Below are positions 1-12,800 of a stretch of 64,000 nucleotides of DNA, piece after piece. The stretch is from Orthonyx spaldingii (lineage: Eukaryota; Chordata; Aves; Passeriformes; Orthonychidae): positions 1-64,000 of the forward strand of contig VZTJ01003568.1 in the NCBI GenBank assembly GCA_013397795.1. Direction: 5' to 3'. A model generated the notes under the pieces. The model saw only the letters and a list, made by a program, of their open reading frames with translations, was not told the origin of the DNA and made no database searches. The first letter of the stretch is position 1; every line of letters starts with the position of its first letter. The translations under genes were made by a program, and so were the position numbers.

Positions 1-749
1 TAACAAGATGAAAGGGGAAAGCTAAAACTTTCCCCCAGGGACTCCTTGTGCTGTCCCGTCTGCTCAGCTGCTGCCCCTTGGCACACGAGGTTTTCCCTGG
101 GCGTTTTCTCGGAGCGAAGCACCGTGCCCGGAGGCGTGCGATCGCTCCCTGGCACCTGCCAGATGCTTTGATTGTTGTTCGTGGAGGGAGGCTCGGGATG
201 CCCCCCTTGGAGACCTGGACTGGCAGCTCCCTGCGCAGGTGTGCCTATGGGACCCTCTGAAAGCAGCTAATCGCACCTGGAGCTGGTGCACCTTGGAATG
301 GGAGTGAGGTTTATAAAGCTGCTGCTGATCATTCCCTTCCATATGCAGCCCGTGGTGTGCCCTATAAATGCCGGTCTGCCAGGCTTTCCTCTCTGGGGAG
401 AAGAACCTGCCCTGTCGTCTGGGTGCCTGTACCCCAAACTGAGATTATGTCTCCAAAATTGCCAGTGTTATAAGTTGATAATTACCAAGGAAATTCCCCA
501 CAGACCATAATCAATTACTAGTACTTTTCCCTCTTTGATAGTTACCAAACTGTGTTTCTGTTCAAGTGCTTGACAGATCCCTTCAGGGTGCAGGCCTTGA
601 CTGGGTTTTTTATGGATAATGCTGATAGGCCAGGACAGACCCCAAGCACCCCGTTCACTGTTGCACCCTAAATTTCAGTGAAATATTGGTATAGTTTATA
701 AATGCCCAGTATAAATGCACTGGGCAAAATTCTTATTGCCCAGTGCTGC

Positions 750-1195
750 CACAATGTGGACAACCCCGGTACTGCAGCCCTGGCGCAGGAGGGCTCCTCA
801 AGGATTCGCCTTTGGGTCCGTTCACTGCAAATTCGGGTAATGGGCGAAAGGCTTCCCGCTTTCCCTGCGGTGGGTAGGAACTCGGGAGGACTTCGGGACT
901 AGAAACAATTAGTACCAAAAATCTTCTGGATGACGCCTATGTCTTTTCCGCGGCCAACGAAGGTCGGACCCGGGCGTCGCTTCGAAGCGCGTGCCCGGGT
1001 CTCCGAGGGCGGTCCAAGGGTGTGGTGGCTCGGGCCGGGGAGAAATCCTCCACCCTGCCCGGTATTAGGAGCGTCCCTATGTCCCCTTATACCTCTAAAA
1101 TCATATTCCCGCATTCTGAATTCCCATGTCCCGCCTCCCCCTCCCGGCCCTCTCCACCGCCTCGACTTCGGTGAGCCCGGTGAGCTCCGCTAGGA
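750..1195. promoter_or_regulatory. CpG-island-like region, possible promoter
   Basis: Marked rise in CpG against the CpG-poor surroundings, densest at 945-1190. Two donor-like sites on the + strand, CTTCG|GTGAGC at 1171 and CCCG|GTGAGC at 1180, would suit a non-coding first exon splicing to the acceptor near 3729 of ADGRG4. It could equally be the promoter of an upstream gene on the other strand (MAP7D3 lies there in human). Confidence 0.4.
967..1001. repeat. GC-rich near-palindrome (hairpin)
   Basis: Outer arms 967-975 and 993-1001 are perfect 9-base reverse complements (GACCCGGGC / GCCCGGGTC), with further pairing inward around a central TTCGAA at 981-986 after a one-base bulge. Confidence 0.75.
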
Positions 1196-3729
1196 TGTTT
1201 TGAAACTTGCCTGGGATATTTTGACAAAACAAAATATATGCCATTCTAGAATCAGCCTGGAGCAAAGGACGTGAGCAAATCTGGAAATGTGATTGTGTTC
1301 TTCAAGTTGTATTTCTTGAATGCCTACATCTCCACATGGATTTTACCCAGGTTTCTAAAATACTTCCTGCAGGATTCAGTAACTCGTAGTCAAAAAGATT
1401 TTCTCCTAGCTGTGAAATTAAAAAACAAAAATTAAGAGTCGATTTTGTACTTAAACCAGTTTATAATGTAGAATTTTGTATGGACTAGCTGTCAGCTCTC
1501 AGAAAATACTCCCTAGTATTTTCATCTTTCAAGGCTGTTGAGAGAGAAGGTGAACACCCTGCTATCTTTTCCTGCTCTTATGTAGTGAGGTAATCTAATA
1601 TTTTACAGTAAAATTTACAGGCTTGTGGCTTATCATCCGTGCATTACATTTGTTATGATTTTATGATGCCATTTACAGGTCAGTGTCCTGAGTGGTTCCG
1701 GCCATCCCTCCCTCGGCCAGCTGCCCTGTGTAACTGGGTCCCTGTGCTGTGTGGCTGTGCAAGGCACCAGATGCATCTGTTTTGAACAGAAAGAGTGACA
1801 ATTGTGTGTTGAAACTTAGTACTGGTTCCCTTTACTGTTCAGTATTTTACACTGTTTATTTTGAACAACGGTGTTCTGATTGTTTCTGATTCAAAGGATA
1901 TGTATTTTGGGCCTTAATTCTTTTTTAATGGTGCATTAACTCGGGGGACCTGTGCGGGACTGGGTGAGTCTGTTGATTAGAGAGTGTGGATAATATTTGC
2001 ACAGCCTCTGTGTTTTCAGTGGTCGGTCAGCGACGACTGAAGTAAATAACAAAAGCTGAGGAAATGCAAAATTACTGCCATCGTTGTACACTTTCTAGTA
2101 TCTGGATTTTAGATTGTTTCTAGAGTAATAAAAGAGAAGGTTGGGAGCAGAGATTTGTTATCACAACGGATTTTCCAGGACCTAAGAAATGTGGTTTCAG
2201 AACAGAAATAACTTGTTCTTCGTTTCCTGACCCACTGTAAACATCACAATGTCCCATCTGATTTTCTCTTCGTATCTCCTTCACCGGTCTTATGGCATCT
2301 GACAGAAGAAACATTGTGGAGCAAAAATCTACCGTAATTTTTGTGCTACACAGGGAGGTGAGTTTTGGAACAGAGCGTTTAAATAACTGTGGTGTTTTTA
2401 GAAGACAGTATGAAAATATATAGGAAGTTCTATTTAGAACTGCCACAGGCTGGCAGCATAATATTTTATTCCTTTAATGTTGCTGCAAAAGTCAGCAAAA
2501 ATTGCCAGAGTAATAGTGGAGAAAGCTGGGTGAAGAGATTTGTTTTCACAGCAGTAAATGGAAAACTGGATGACATTTCCTAACATTGTAGGTTTTGTGC
2601 AGTGTCATTTTTAAAGGAAATGGAGGGAGTTGTTATTATCTCAGTGGTTTTTATAATTTTGTGATGTTCATTTTACATGTCTGATCACAAAGGGGCAGCT
2701 TCCATTTTGCCATTGGGCAGGGTGCTGTAACCTTTTGTGGGGAGCCCCTGGCAAGGGCTATGTCTGATGCGAAGCCGGGCGACTCCGCTGATTGGAGCTT
2801 GGCCAGCTCAGACCGTCTGGAGATCTAGTTCATCCCTCCCAGTCATTGTACGTAACTCATTAATAGATGAAGATTTAATCCAATGTGGTCCTACACCAAG
2901 ATTAAACCTTGTTTTGGTGCCTGGTGAAGTGAGTAGAGGAAGCAGAACAGCACAGGGGAGAGCTGCAGGACACAGGGAGCGAGTCTGGGACTCTCGGACA
3001 TTGAGACTGCCTGTCCGCTCCGTTTTTCTGGTTTAACGGTAGTCATTTTGGAAGCAACTTTAGTCAAACTGAAGCGCAAAACAGAATAAACTCCTTCCTG
3101 TTTAGACTGGCATATTTGGATTTTAAATGTTCAGTGTATGCTTATACCCTGGAACTAGCCCTTTCTCAATTATAAGCATATTCCCAGGGCTTAATTATGT
3201 GGATGAAAATTTGCTTGTAGGCAGAGCCCAGGGGTGAGAACAAATACTTTTATTGGCTGTGCTGTCCAAGAGCAGCTTTGTGTCCCATTTCTCCCTGTGC
3301 GCTTTGCCCCTTCTGCTGCTCTGTGGTTTACCATCCCGCCGGAGTCCGTAGGATATAACTGTGGGTTGGCACACCCAGCTTAGAGGCGCTGGCAGGGCTT
3401 TCTCTTCTTGTTTTCCCTACATTTTTAGGAACTTCACCACTTTGTCAAAGCAGATTGGAAGTTGCTAACAGGTTTGCAGAGTTGTGACAGATGAACCAAA
3501 CATGTACGGTGTAGGCGTATAAACTTCAGCGCTTTTAGAAACCAGCAGAATCCAGCATGTAGCTGTGACCTTTGCAGAGATGACTGATCTGGTGACTCAG
3601 CCCAGTCACAGGGAGCAAGGACTTCTGGGTTCCTGTGCTGTCAGTGCCATTCCAGCAGATTGCAGGAGCAGTTTGGATTTCTCACCCAAGTGAGTTGCAA
3701 GGGGTTGCTCACCAACATCTCTTTTTCAG
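1196..3729. other. Non-coding stretch upstream of ADGRG4 coding start
   Basis: No exon with a matching family, RNA gene or recognisable transposon was seen. It is either intergenic or the first intron of ADGRG4. It ends in a pyrimidine-rich acceptor (tctctttttcag). Confidence 0.5.
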
Positions 3730-3743
3730 AACATGCCTAGAAA

Positions 3744-3837
3744 ATGAAGAGGTTACTGTGTGACCCTGAACAGCGCTCTGCTGACAAGCAGATTCTTTGC
3801 ATCTTGATGGCTGCTGCTCGCCTTTTTCTCCTGACAG
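3744..3837 (+). CDS. ADGRG4: ADGRG4 exon 1: start codon and signal peptide
   Basis: Frame opens with ATG at 3744 (context gaaaATGa) and reads MKRLLCDPEQ..., then a hydrophobic run ILCILMAAARLFLLT, ending in phase 1 at ACAG|GTACAG. Phase 1 is what the pentraxin exon at 4999 needs. A second in-frame ATG at 3807 would give a very short signal; the upstream one is preferred because the human protein also starts some 25-30 residues before the pentraxin domain. A splice-acceptor-like tctctttttcag at 3719-3729 suggests the exon continues 5' to about 3730 as untranslated sequence. Confidence 0.7.
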
Positions 3838-6800
3838 GTACAGTAATTCTGCTCAGGATTAACCACACGGACGGTGCTACTGGTGGGTTCTGGGCATCCC
3901 GCAGCCCAGAGAGTGTATGATGGTGTCCTGGTTTGTGCACACATGGTTTATCCTTGTGGGAGCCCTCATGTTCTACCCCAAAGCAGCAGTTGTTCTCGTT
4001 CTGGACCTTTCCTTTTGGCCAGTACTGGGGTCCCCGAGCACACTGGCCAGAGACCTACGAGTCTGGACATGATGCATGCCCTCTGCTGAGATGCTGGTTT
4101 GGTCTGGGCTGCAGATGAGTCAGTACAAATGAGAAAATACAGCAGGGAGTGAAATGTCAGCTTCTGGTTGCATCACAGCCGTTGTCCCTGTTTGGAGGTG
4201 AAAAGGCTCATGGTTTTGTCATTATTCACTTCTTTCCCTCCTGGGTGTCTTCCTGCATTTCTGTATGGTTTTTTTTCTAGTTCTATTTTGGTCACCGTAA
4301 AATAAGAGCTGTGCAATTGGTCTTCTGGGAAAAGCACAAAGCTACTGACAGAACCATATTCTGCGGTAATAATTCGGGCCCCAAGTCAAACATGGCAAGC
4401 TGCGCTTTATGAACGCACTCGGCATCCTTTCGCTCTGCCATAAATCCCAGCAAAACAATAACTAGTTCTGTGCTGGTTTTTGTATTTCTTTCGTTGACGT
4501 TTCTTCAAGAACAATGCAGGGCACAGAGATAACTTATGCCTCTAAAATGCACCCTTTAGGACTGAGGTGACTTGCAGCACAGAGGGCTGTTGAGGAAAAT
4601 TCAAACTCTTCTCTTTCCAAAGAAAACCTTCATAACAAAAAGCCTGAATTAATGTCTAGGTCCTGCCAAATCTATCAACTTTCTCTCAGCTTTGGATGAG
4701 AAAGTCGAACACCCAAACTTATACTGGATACGCGTGGACCCTAGAGCTGAACTATGCCTTGATTCCTATTTGACGTGTCTTGAGGACTTTCTTTTCTTTC
4801 GCAGAGTTAAAGTTGTGTTTTTACTGGTAGTGTGGGTGGTCTGAAATTTCAAAGACAGCAGAAAGGAGAAATAGAATAAACTTCTTTTTAACCATAATGA
4901 AGGGAGGTACTCAAATGAGGACATAAGGCAGCTTTTTCTTTGGAAGTGACACTTTATTTCCCTTCTTAACTCTCTTTTCCAATGCTGTTTGCTTATAGAA
5001 ACATGCTATCTGCATGGAGAAGGCCTGGATTTACTGGGAAGGAATGATAAATATGTGTCCCTGGTCAACTTCAGTATCCCTCAGCTCTGTCAGTTCACGG
5101 TGTGCGTTGACCTCAGCCAGACAGCCGACATCAGCTCATGGGCAGTGTTTTCCTATGACGCTGACACCACCTCCACGGAGGTAAATGACCTGGAACTTGG
5201 GCTCTTTGGAGAAAACAAGCACTTGAGACTTTATCTTTTTGGTACCAGACGAGATATTGAGATTGACCTGGCCCTTTTTGGGTGGTACCGTGTGTGCTGC
5301 CTGTGGGACAGCAGGAGGCAGCCGCTGCAGGTCTACTGCAGCGGTGACCTCGTGCACAGCAAGGCCGCCAGCAGCACGGAGTGCCTGAAGCCCAATGGCA
5401 ACCTCGTGCTGGGCCATCTGCACAAGAGGAGGGGTGGCTTCATTGGAAGGGTCAGCAACAGCTTCATTGGCAGCTTGAACTACTTCCAGCTGTGGGACTG
5501 TGTGCTGGGCCAACAGGAGCTGCTGGACTGCACCATGGGCAATGCTGTCAACTGGAAGGAGGAGTTCTGGAACTTCAGCACCATCCTCCCTGTAGGGGAC
5601 CGTCGCCTGTGCTGCAGTGAGTCTGAGTTACTTGACCTTGCTGGGGCTTGCGAGTTCCTGGGGATCACACATGAGAGTAGAGAATCCTCCACTGCTTGGG
5701 ATTGTCTCGTGGCCCCCGGGGTCACTGCTGCTGTGATTGAGACCAAGGGTGGCCAGAGCTGTGGCCATGCTTGTGACATTACCCGTTCTCCCCACACAGG
5801 CTCCTCTTTACCGGGTTACAGAGGTGGTGGATGAGGGAAAGCTGAGAGGGGCAGGCTCTGCCACCGAAATTCTCTGGAGGTGACATCTTTTGGATGAACC
5901 TTCTAGTGGTTTATCCTTCTGCTAGTGCACTGACCTGCTGCTGAGCTAGCTTGGCATTGAGCGACATAGACTGGACTCAAATATTTTCTTCTATGTTTAA
6001 AAATATTTAATGCCATGAGTTAGATGATAGACTCATAGAATCATGGAATGATTTGGGTTGTTAGGGACCTTAGAGATCATTCAGTTCTACCCCTCCTGCC
6101 ATGGGCAGGGCCACCTTCTGCTAGACCAAGTTGCTCCGAGTTGTGTCCAACCTGGCCTCGAGCACTTCCAGGGATGGGGCATCCACAGGTTCTCTGGGCA
6201 ACCTGGAATGATAGTAATTGCTTTTCTGCAAGGCTCCTGTCTGTTGTGTGCCTCAGGTGGATGTTACTTCCTTGACAAGCAGTCTTATCACTGTTTTGGA
6301 TTGTTTTATCATTCAGCCCTGATATCTGTACATACTACATGGTACTTAATTTATGCAGAGAACCGAGATTGACTGATTTACGTAAAACTAATGACACATT
6401 TACGTGCTCCACAATAACAGTGAATGTTTCTCTGCTAGTTGTCTGTAAGCTGATGGCTTCGCAGGGAAAGCAGAGTCACAACATGAAGTAATTGGTCATT
6501 TTTGGCGTCCCCTTTGAGAATCCAAGGAGCGTGCTAACAGACGGGTGCATCTCTATCACGTGTGGCACCGGCTGACTTCGCCTTGGTTCCCGCTACACTT
6601 CCCCATCTCCTGCTCCAGGTTTTATCAAATCTGGGTCCAAGACAATGAGATTATCATGAAATCTCTGACTGCCGATGAAACCTGTGCTCAGAGGGCTTCC
6701 CCCTCCCTTGCTCCACACCAGAGGACGAGGGCACTAATAACAATTGCTGTAAATTACAACCTTCCCATCTGTCTCCTGACTGTCTGCTCCATTGCCTCTA

Positions 6801-9800
6801 TCCAAGCGCTTCTCCTCCTGCACTGCCTGTTGCCAGAGATATTTTCCCACTTGTGTCCCTGGCTGGGAGGGCACGATCTGATGAGGAGGGAGGAGGCTCA
6901 GTTTCCCTTTTCCAATTAACCCCTTTGCCCTTGGGCCCGTTTGATCTGTGGGAAAGGTGTGTGCTTGGCTGGGCAAGAAGTTGAGAGAAGCTTAGTCATA
7001 TTTCATGATGAAAATCTTAGCGCCTCAGATCAAAGCCTCCACTCAGTGTGCTTGGACTTTAATTTTTCAGAAAGAAATAACGTGGATGAATTTGAGCCTA
7101 TTTTTGGTGAGGCAAAGCACGTTAGAGAGGGACTTTCAGTGGTCAAAGCATTCTTTCCTTCTAAAGCAGTCCCCACAAACCGAGTGATTTCTTCTAGTTA
7201 GGGTTCTCCAGAGCAGCCTGAATCAGACATTGTCGGTGAAATGTTGGCCCAAATATTCAAGAGATATCAGCAAGGAAATTATGTCCCACAAGTGGTGAAC
7301 TACACTGACAGGCTCCGAGGTTACTCTTGCCTACGGTGCCGTGAACCACTGGATCCACTTTATGATCCGCTCTGGAAGGAGGATTAGTGGAGCCTGACAT
7401 CTTCCCAAGAGCAAGGTGTCTGCTGTGGAATTACAGAGGTGTTCTTAGAATTTAATCGTGTTTGAGGATCTGTCATGTGTTAGATCTTAGCAAGACCTGT
7501 AGTACCACTATAAATCTACTCTTTAAACAACTGGATTTCATGAGCCAGCTGTAGCACAGAGGCAGACTGATGATACACGAGGTGGGGATAAGGGTGAGCA
7601 GTTTAAACACGTATTAACATTTATGTCCCATCTGTCAGGCAGGGGAAGCTGCACCTGGCTGTGGTTCATGTGGATTGTCCATATGGGATCATGCATGTTC
7701 CATCTGTGTGGGAAAATCTGAAGCAGGCGTGTGAGAAGTTGTGCCGAAGCATTGCTATGTAACAAAATGTCTTGGGGAAGCGCCACGCCAATGCTAGTAT
7801 CACATCTCAAATTGTTGTTTATGCCCTGTAACCATTCCTAGCTGCAAGGTTTGTCTCTCGTGTTTATAGGTGTTGTCGATAGATGTTTTAAGTTATGTTG
7901 CTTGATTCAGTTTGATGGCAGACAGGTCATGCAATTGTGCTGGGAAGTTAGGCAGCCTGCTTTGTTTTAGAAATCTTAGATCACTTTGGAAAGCCAGGGC
8001 TCATTTAGGCAAAGTGAGTGAAACTTCTCATATGAACGTAGCCAAAAACAGCCTCAAAAAGGTGCGTTGACATTTTAGAACTGCTATAATTATTGTAGCA
8101 ATTGCATTGGCTTTACTTGATGTAGCAGGAGTAAAGTTACTGTTCTGCCTTTGCTTTTTTCCCCGGAGAGCGTGAAGATGATCCTTTGTTTTTCCAGCTC
8201 AGCTGGGCATTTACTAAAAGTGTAGAAGTAAAAGTGTGTGTTGTCATCCTCTCACTGACTCAGTCTTCATCTCTTCCTCCCCCTACCTCACCCACACACT
8301 GCTTTCTAGTTTACTTTTTAATTTTAAATAATCTGGGAGGGGGATGAATATTCAATATCTGAAAATGACTGCTAATAATATAGAAATATATTTATTGCAG
8401 TTCTCTCATTGGTTAGACTCATTTTTGCTGCTCATCTCTTGAAAACCATACGTATTTACAGGATGCCAAATAAACCATTTATTAAATTATTAAATCAAAA
8501 GCCTTGAGTAGGACTTTTAAAAGTCAGTGGTACAGCTCTCTCGTAACTTCAGTCCTCATCTGTCATCACGCCTTAGTCCTCTTTTCATGAGCAGAATTAC
8601 ATATATGTTAATTAAAGCAAATGAGGTTACAGGCTGTAGGTCACCAGTCCCACACCTGCCTGCTGGTAATGTTCCTTGACATGTGAGAATAAGCAGATTT
8701 TTGTTTACTTCTGGTGATAATGAGAGATAAATTAGAATCTGTGAAGCTGTAATCATGCTTTTATTTGTCAGGAGATGGAAACAGAATTCCGAGTGCCACC
8801 CCTGATCAGAATGGGTTTGGGCTTTGTTTGGCAATTTCTCTGTTGTTTTTTTTTCCCCCCGGCAGATTTTTCTGATTCATCCTGCCTGACACTGGATGAT
8901 ACCATACATCACCCCTGAGGCATTGGTTTTCAAAACGTTAAACTGATAACAACAGGAACAGAGTGGAGCCTGTTATCACCCTGTGCAGATTCAATCCTCC
9001 TGGAGAGGATCTGCAGCAATGGACCACGCAGGGAGACGAGTTAAACCCCAGGTGTTCTAATAGTTTAGAATGTGGCTTGATGGGTCATATCCTAATATTG
9101 TGTCTATATTTCTGTAGGAAAGTAAAAAATATTTATTCCAGTGATGGGGCATGCCTGGCCCTTCTGCATTCTCATCTCATTCCCTCTATGGCAGCAGTTC
9201 TTAAAAAGGCTGTCCAGGTCTGTCTCACAGCCCAATGAGCTAAAACCTGCGTATCTTTTTCCAAACAAAGAATCAGCAAATGCCCATCGTGCCAGGTCAT
9301 GTTTCTGAACTACTGCAGGCAATGGGTATGAAATGGCGATGTGGCGGCTTGCTCCTGGACTTGCCAGTGTTTTGGTGGAAGAGTATAGCAGAGTAGATTA
9401 GTTCTCTGATTTCCAAGGTTTACTGCTATCTCAGACACAAAGGGCCTGAGTAAAGAGGAGAGACGTCCAAATGGAAATCTAAGATTCATCAAGCATGAGA
9501 AAAGCAGGCTTGCTATTTTTACAGCTTTCTGTGCCTCCCAGGAACAACAGGGACTGTGCTCTATCAAAGCAGGTTTCTGGGTAGTTTGATCTTTGGAACA
9601 GCTGATCCATCTTTCTTGCTTCCCATCCTACTGCCTCCAGGTGTGTGGGAGGTTCCTGGCTCAGCTCTCCACCAGCCCTGAGCGCTCTGCCTCTGCTGAG
9701 GAGGCACAAACAATTCTCAAGACTGTGAGCTGACACCAAAACATCCCTGAGGAATATTCAGAGGCTGGAGGTATGAGCCTGCATGAGGAGGTATGAAGAC

Positions 9801-12800
9801 TGAAGGTACTGAGCTTAGTCTGCAAGGACCAAGCCTGGAGAGGCAACTCAGTCTGGATTTCAGTCGCTTTATTGTCCACTTGCTCCAGTTTGATGCTGTG
9901 CTGAGTTCACAGCCTGTGGCGTAGTGCAAAGGGAAAAATCAATTCTGTATCTAGGAAATAGAAGCTTAGGTACTGTAGCATGCATGCTCAGAAGGGGCTT
10001 TTGACTTCAGCTGTCCTTTGAACTTCACAAGACAATTTGAAGTAATTTAGAATAAAAATAGGAGACTTCAAGGTCTTAACAGCCCCTGTTTCTGTTGTTG
10101 TCCATGGATGAATTGCCATTGATTTGAGTGAGTCAGAGATGGACTGTTGTATTTTAAGCACGGGTGAGTCTCCTTACCTTGAACTACAGAAGAGAAAATA
10201 ATGTTTTATGTGTGAAGCATGGTCTTACCCTGCTTCTTTCTGACCACACTCCTTATTCATAGACATTTGGCTTAGTATTCATATGTTGAATTTATTTCTC
10301 TTAGTCAGAGCTGGAATGTCAAGTCTCTGAAAGTCACGTCAAAATGTGAAGTAAAAAAACACCAATTACCAGCCTCACATGGAAATGGTACTTCTGGGGC
10401 AAAATGTTATCCTGCTTTTTTTTCAGCACCCGGGCCTGTAATGTTACAGGGCGATTCAGTTCACTGCAATTTTCTGTTGTACACGTGTGAAAAAGTTCAC
10501 AATGCGAGAGGTTTATGTCCAAAAAGGAGACAGAGGAGTCCTGTAACTTTATTCAAATAAAGGGAGAGGCCATGGGGCATTTCCCCTGGAGTCTCTCAAA
10601 TTGTTGGAGGATGCAGCCTCCTTTTAATCCTGTTTTCCTGGCCACATCATCCTCTCTCTTTCCCCGTTGGCTGAGGTTTTTGAGAGGTACAGACTCCCTG
10701 AATCACCTACTACGTGACCCCCCCCCCAATATGCAACACGCTGACCCCCCTTTTGTATCTCTGTTTTTCTTTAAATTCAGAAATTTTACATGGCTTTGGT
10801 TGAGCAACATTCCTTGCCCATTAGTAACATTCCTCTGAACTTTATGGTTCCTTTCTGTTACTGTCATATATATCAATCTCTAGTCTTACCTACAAGCACG
10901 CTGACACTGTTTGTAAAGACACACTCATTCCCTTCACACCTGACAAACATCATCCATTTTCTCCCTGTCTGCCTGGTGATCTGGCAGATTGCATGCGAAA
11001 TGTAAAAGTCATTGGCTTTGACAAGGTGATTCACTTCAAGGAAAATTAGCTATGACTGAATGCCTGAAATTCTTTACTTTGAAAACAACAGGCAGGATGG
11101 CCAGCATTTAAAATCCATATGCTGGGTTATCATTAACCCAGAGACCATGAATATCAACGTTCCTCTCACAGGCATTACAAATGCCTTTCCCTGAAGGCTG
11201 GCACAGCTTACGAGGACAAGAAGGGAACACAGATAACTGTCCTCTGACACAAGAAAGGAAAAAGGATAAAGGTGCATAAGCTCTGGTTTTCCCTGTGGTC
11301 TAGATCCTGTTTTCTCTCTTGTTGTGCTGCATTTACCTTTCTACAAAGAAGAAAACACTGTGTGCATGTATTTCCCCTTTGCCTTCACCCTGCTGAGGTC
11401 TGTGGAACTACAGCAGCTCCTTGTAACGATGACCTTTGCAGAAGAACTCAAACCTTTCTCTCACCTGAAGTGCACTCTTCCTCGCACATTTGCCCGTGTG
11501 GATTCTCAGGCCTTTTATGGTTCTTTCCAGCAGCCTTCAGTGAAGCGTCCTCAACAAGGGCCCCCGCGCTGCCCCCGGTACCTCCAGCCGGTACTGATGG
11601 TACCGTTCCATGTAAGTGCTTGGGGGGCCATTTTTAATGTTGTCGTGGTTGTCACTGACACCGACTAACACCGTAGATGTCACAGTTGAAGACTTAGTCG
11701 TGTATTTAAGCCTTTGCTGCTTAGCAAGGTGTCCCATGTCAGCAGATCTTCCTGTCTCTGCCTGTGCATTCTCAGCAGGCAGTAAAAGCCAAGACAGTGC
11801 ACCTCAGGTATGAACCAAAACCAGGTTGTTAAGGTCTGATAATGTGACCATGTGTTTGGGCCCTTGAGGGCTTCCATAAAATTTCTATCGATGCAGCAGT
11901 AACGTAGGCTTGGACACTGCAGTCTGGGGTTTCCCGCAGAGTCTCGGTGCCGTGGGAATGGGAACAACCATGGTTCTGCAGGGGAATGAGGAGACGGGAA
12001 GGGGAGCAGGCGCCTTCTGTGCAAACTGCAGGATGTATCTCACCTCTGTCCTCTCCTTGCAGTCAGATTCTTTAATGTTCACATGAACTTTTCTCTTCTC
12101 TACAAAACGGAGAGAACTCCTGGCTGCTATGATGCAAGGAGGCTTCTTGAACACTGGGTGAGTAGCTTGATTTTCTCATTCTCGTGTGTTTCTAGCAAGT
12201 ATCACATGAGGACAGCTGGTAGGATTGCAGAACAGTTTGGGTTGGAAGGGAGCCTTATAGGTAATCTAGTCCAACACCCAGTGTACAGAATGCAAACTGC
12301 TGGGACAACACGGAAATGAACATCCATGTAACAATTGTGGCATTTCAGAGTCGTGTTGCCCAATACATAACAGGACAAAATGAAATTCTGAAGGAAGGGA
12401 AAAGTGTTAAAATTTTGCAAAAATTCTTAGCCACGTTCCTTGGGATTCAGAATTTTGATGACAATTCTAAATACACTAGCGGTCTAGAAAAAGTATTGAT
12501 ATATCACATGAATAAAAATGTTCCTGTTTTCTTTCCAGTTTAATATCATATTTACTGGGGAAGGAATTGTTGTGACAAACTTCAAAGTCAGGTAAGGTTC
12601 TGGCTGTGTGGTGGTGTCACCTTGACCCTCTGTCCTTTGAGCGGTCAGGTTCCAGATACCCATTTCACAACTGACCGGTCTGTTTGGGGGTCACAGAGGG
12701 GAACGAGGCTCACAGACCCCTGGGGGCTGGCTAGGATCACACTGGCTCTTATGTGGCAATGTCTAATGAAAGGATGTTACAGTTTGAAAATGCTGCTAGA

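Noticed and set aside
7538..7810. 90-codon minus-strand open frame in ADGRG4 intron 2
   Set aside because: No homology recognised and no exon structure; typical chance frame.
11272..11668. Two overlapping open frames of 114-121 codons
   Set aside because: Mostly intronic; only the 81-nt segment 11531-11611 has both splice sites and the right phase.
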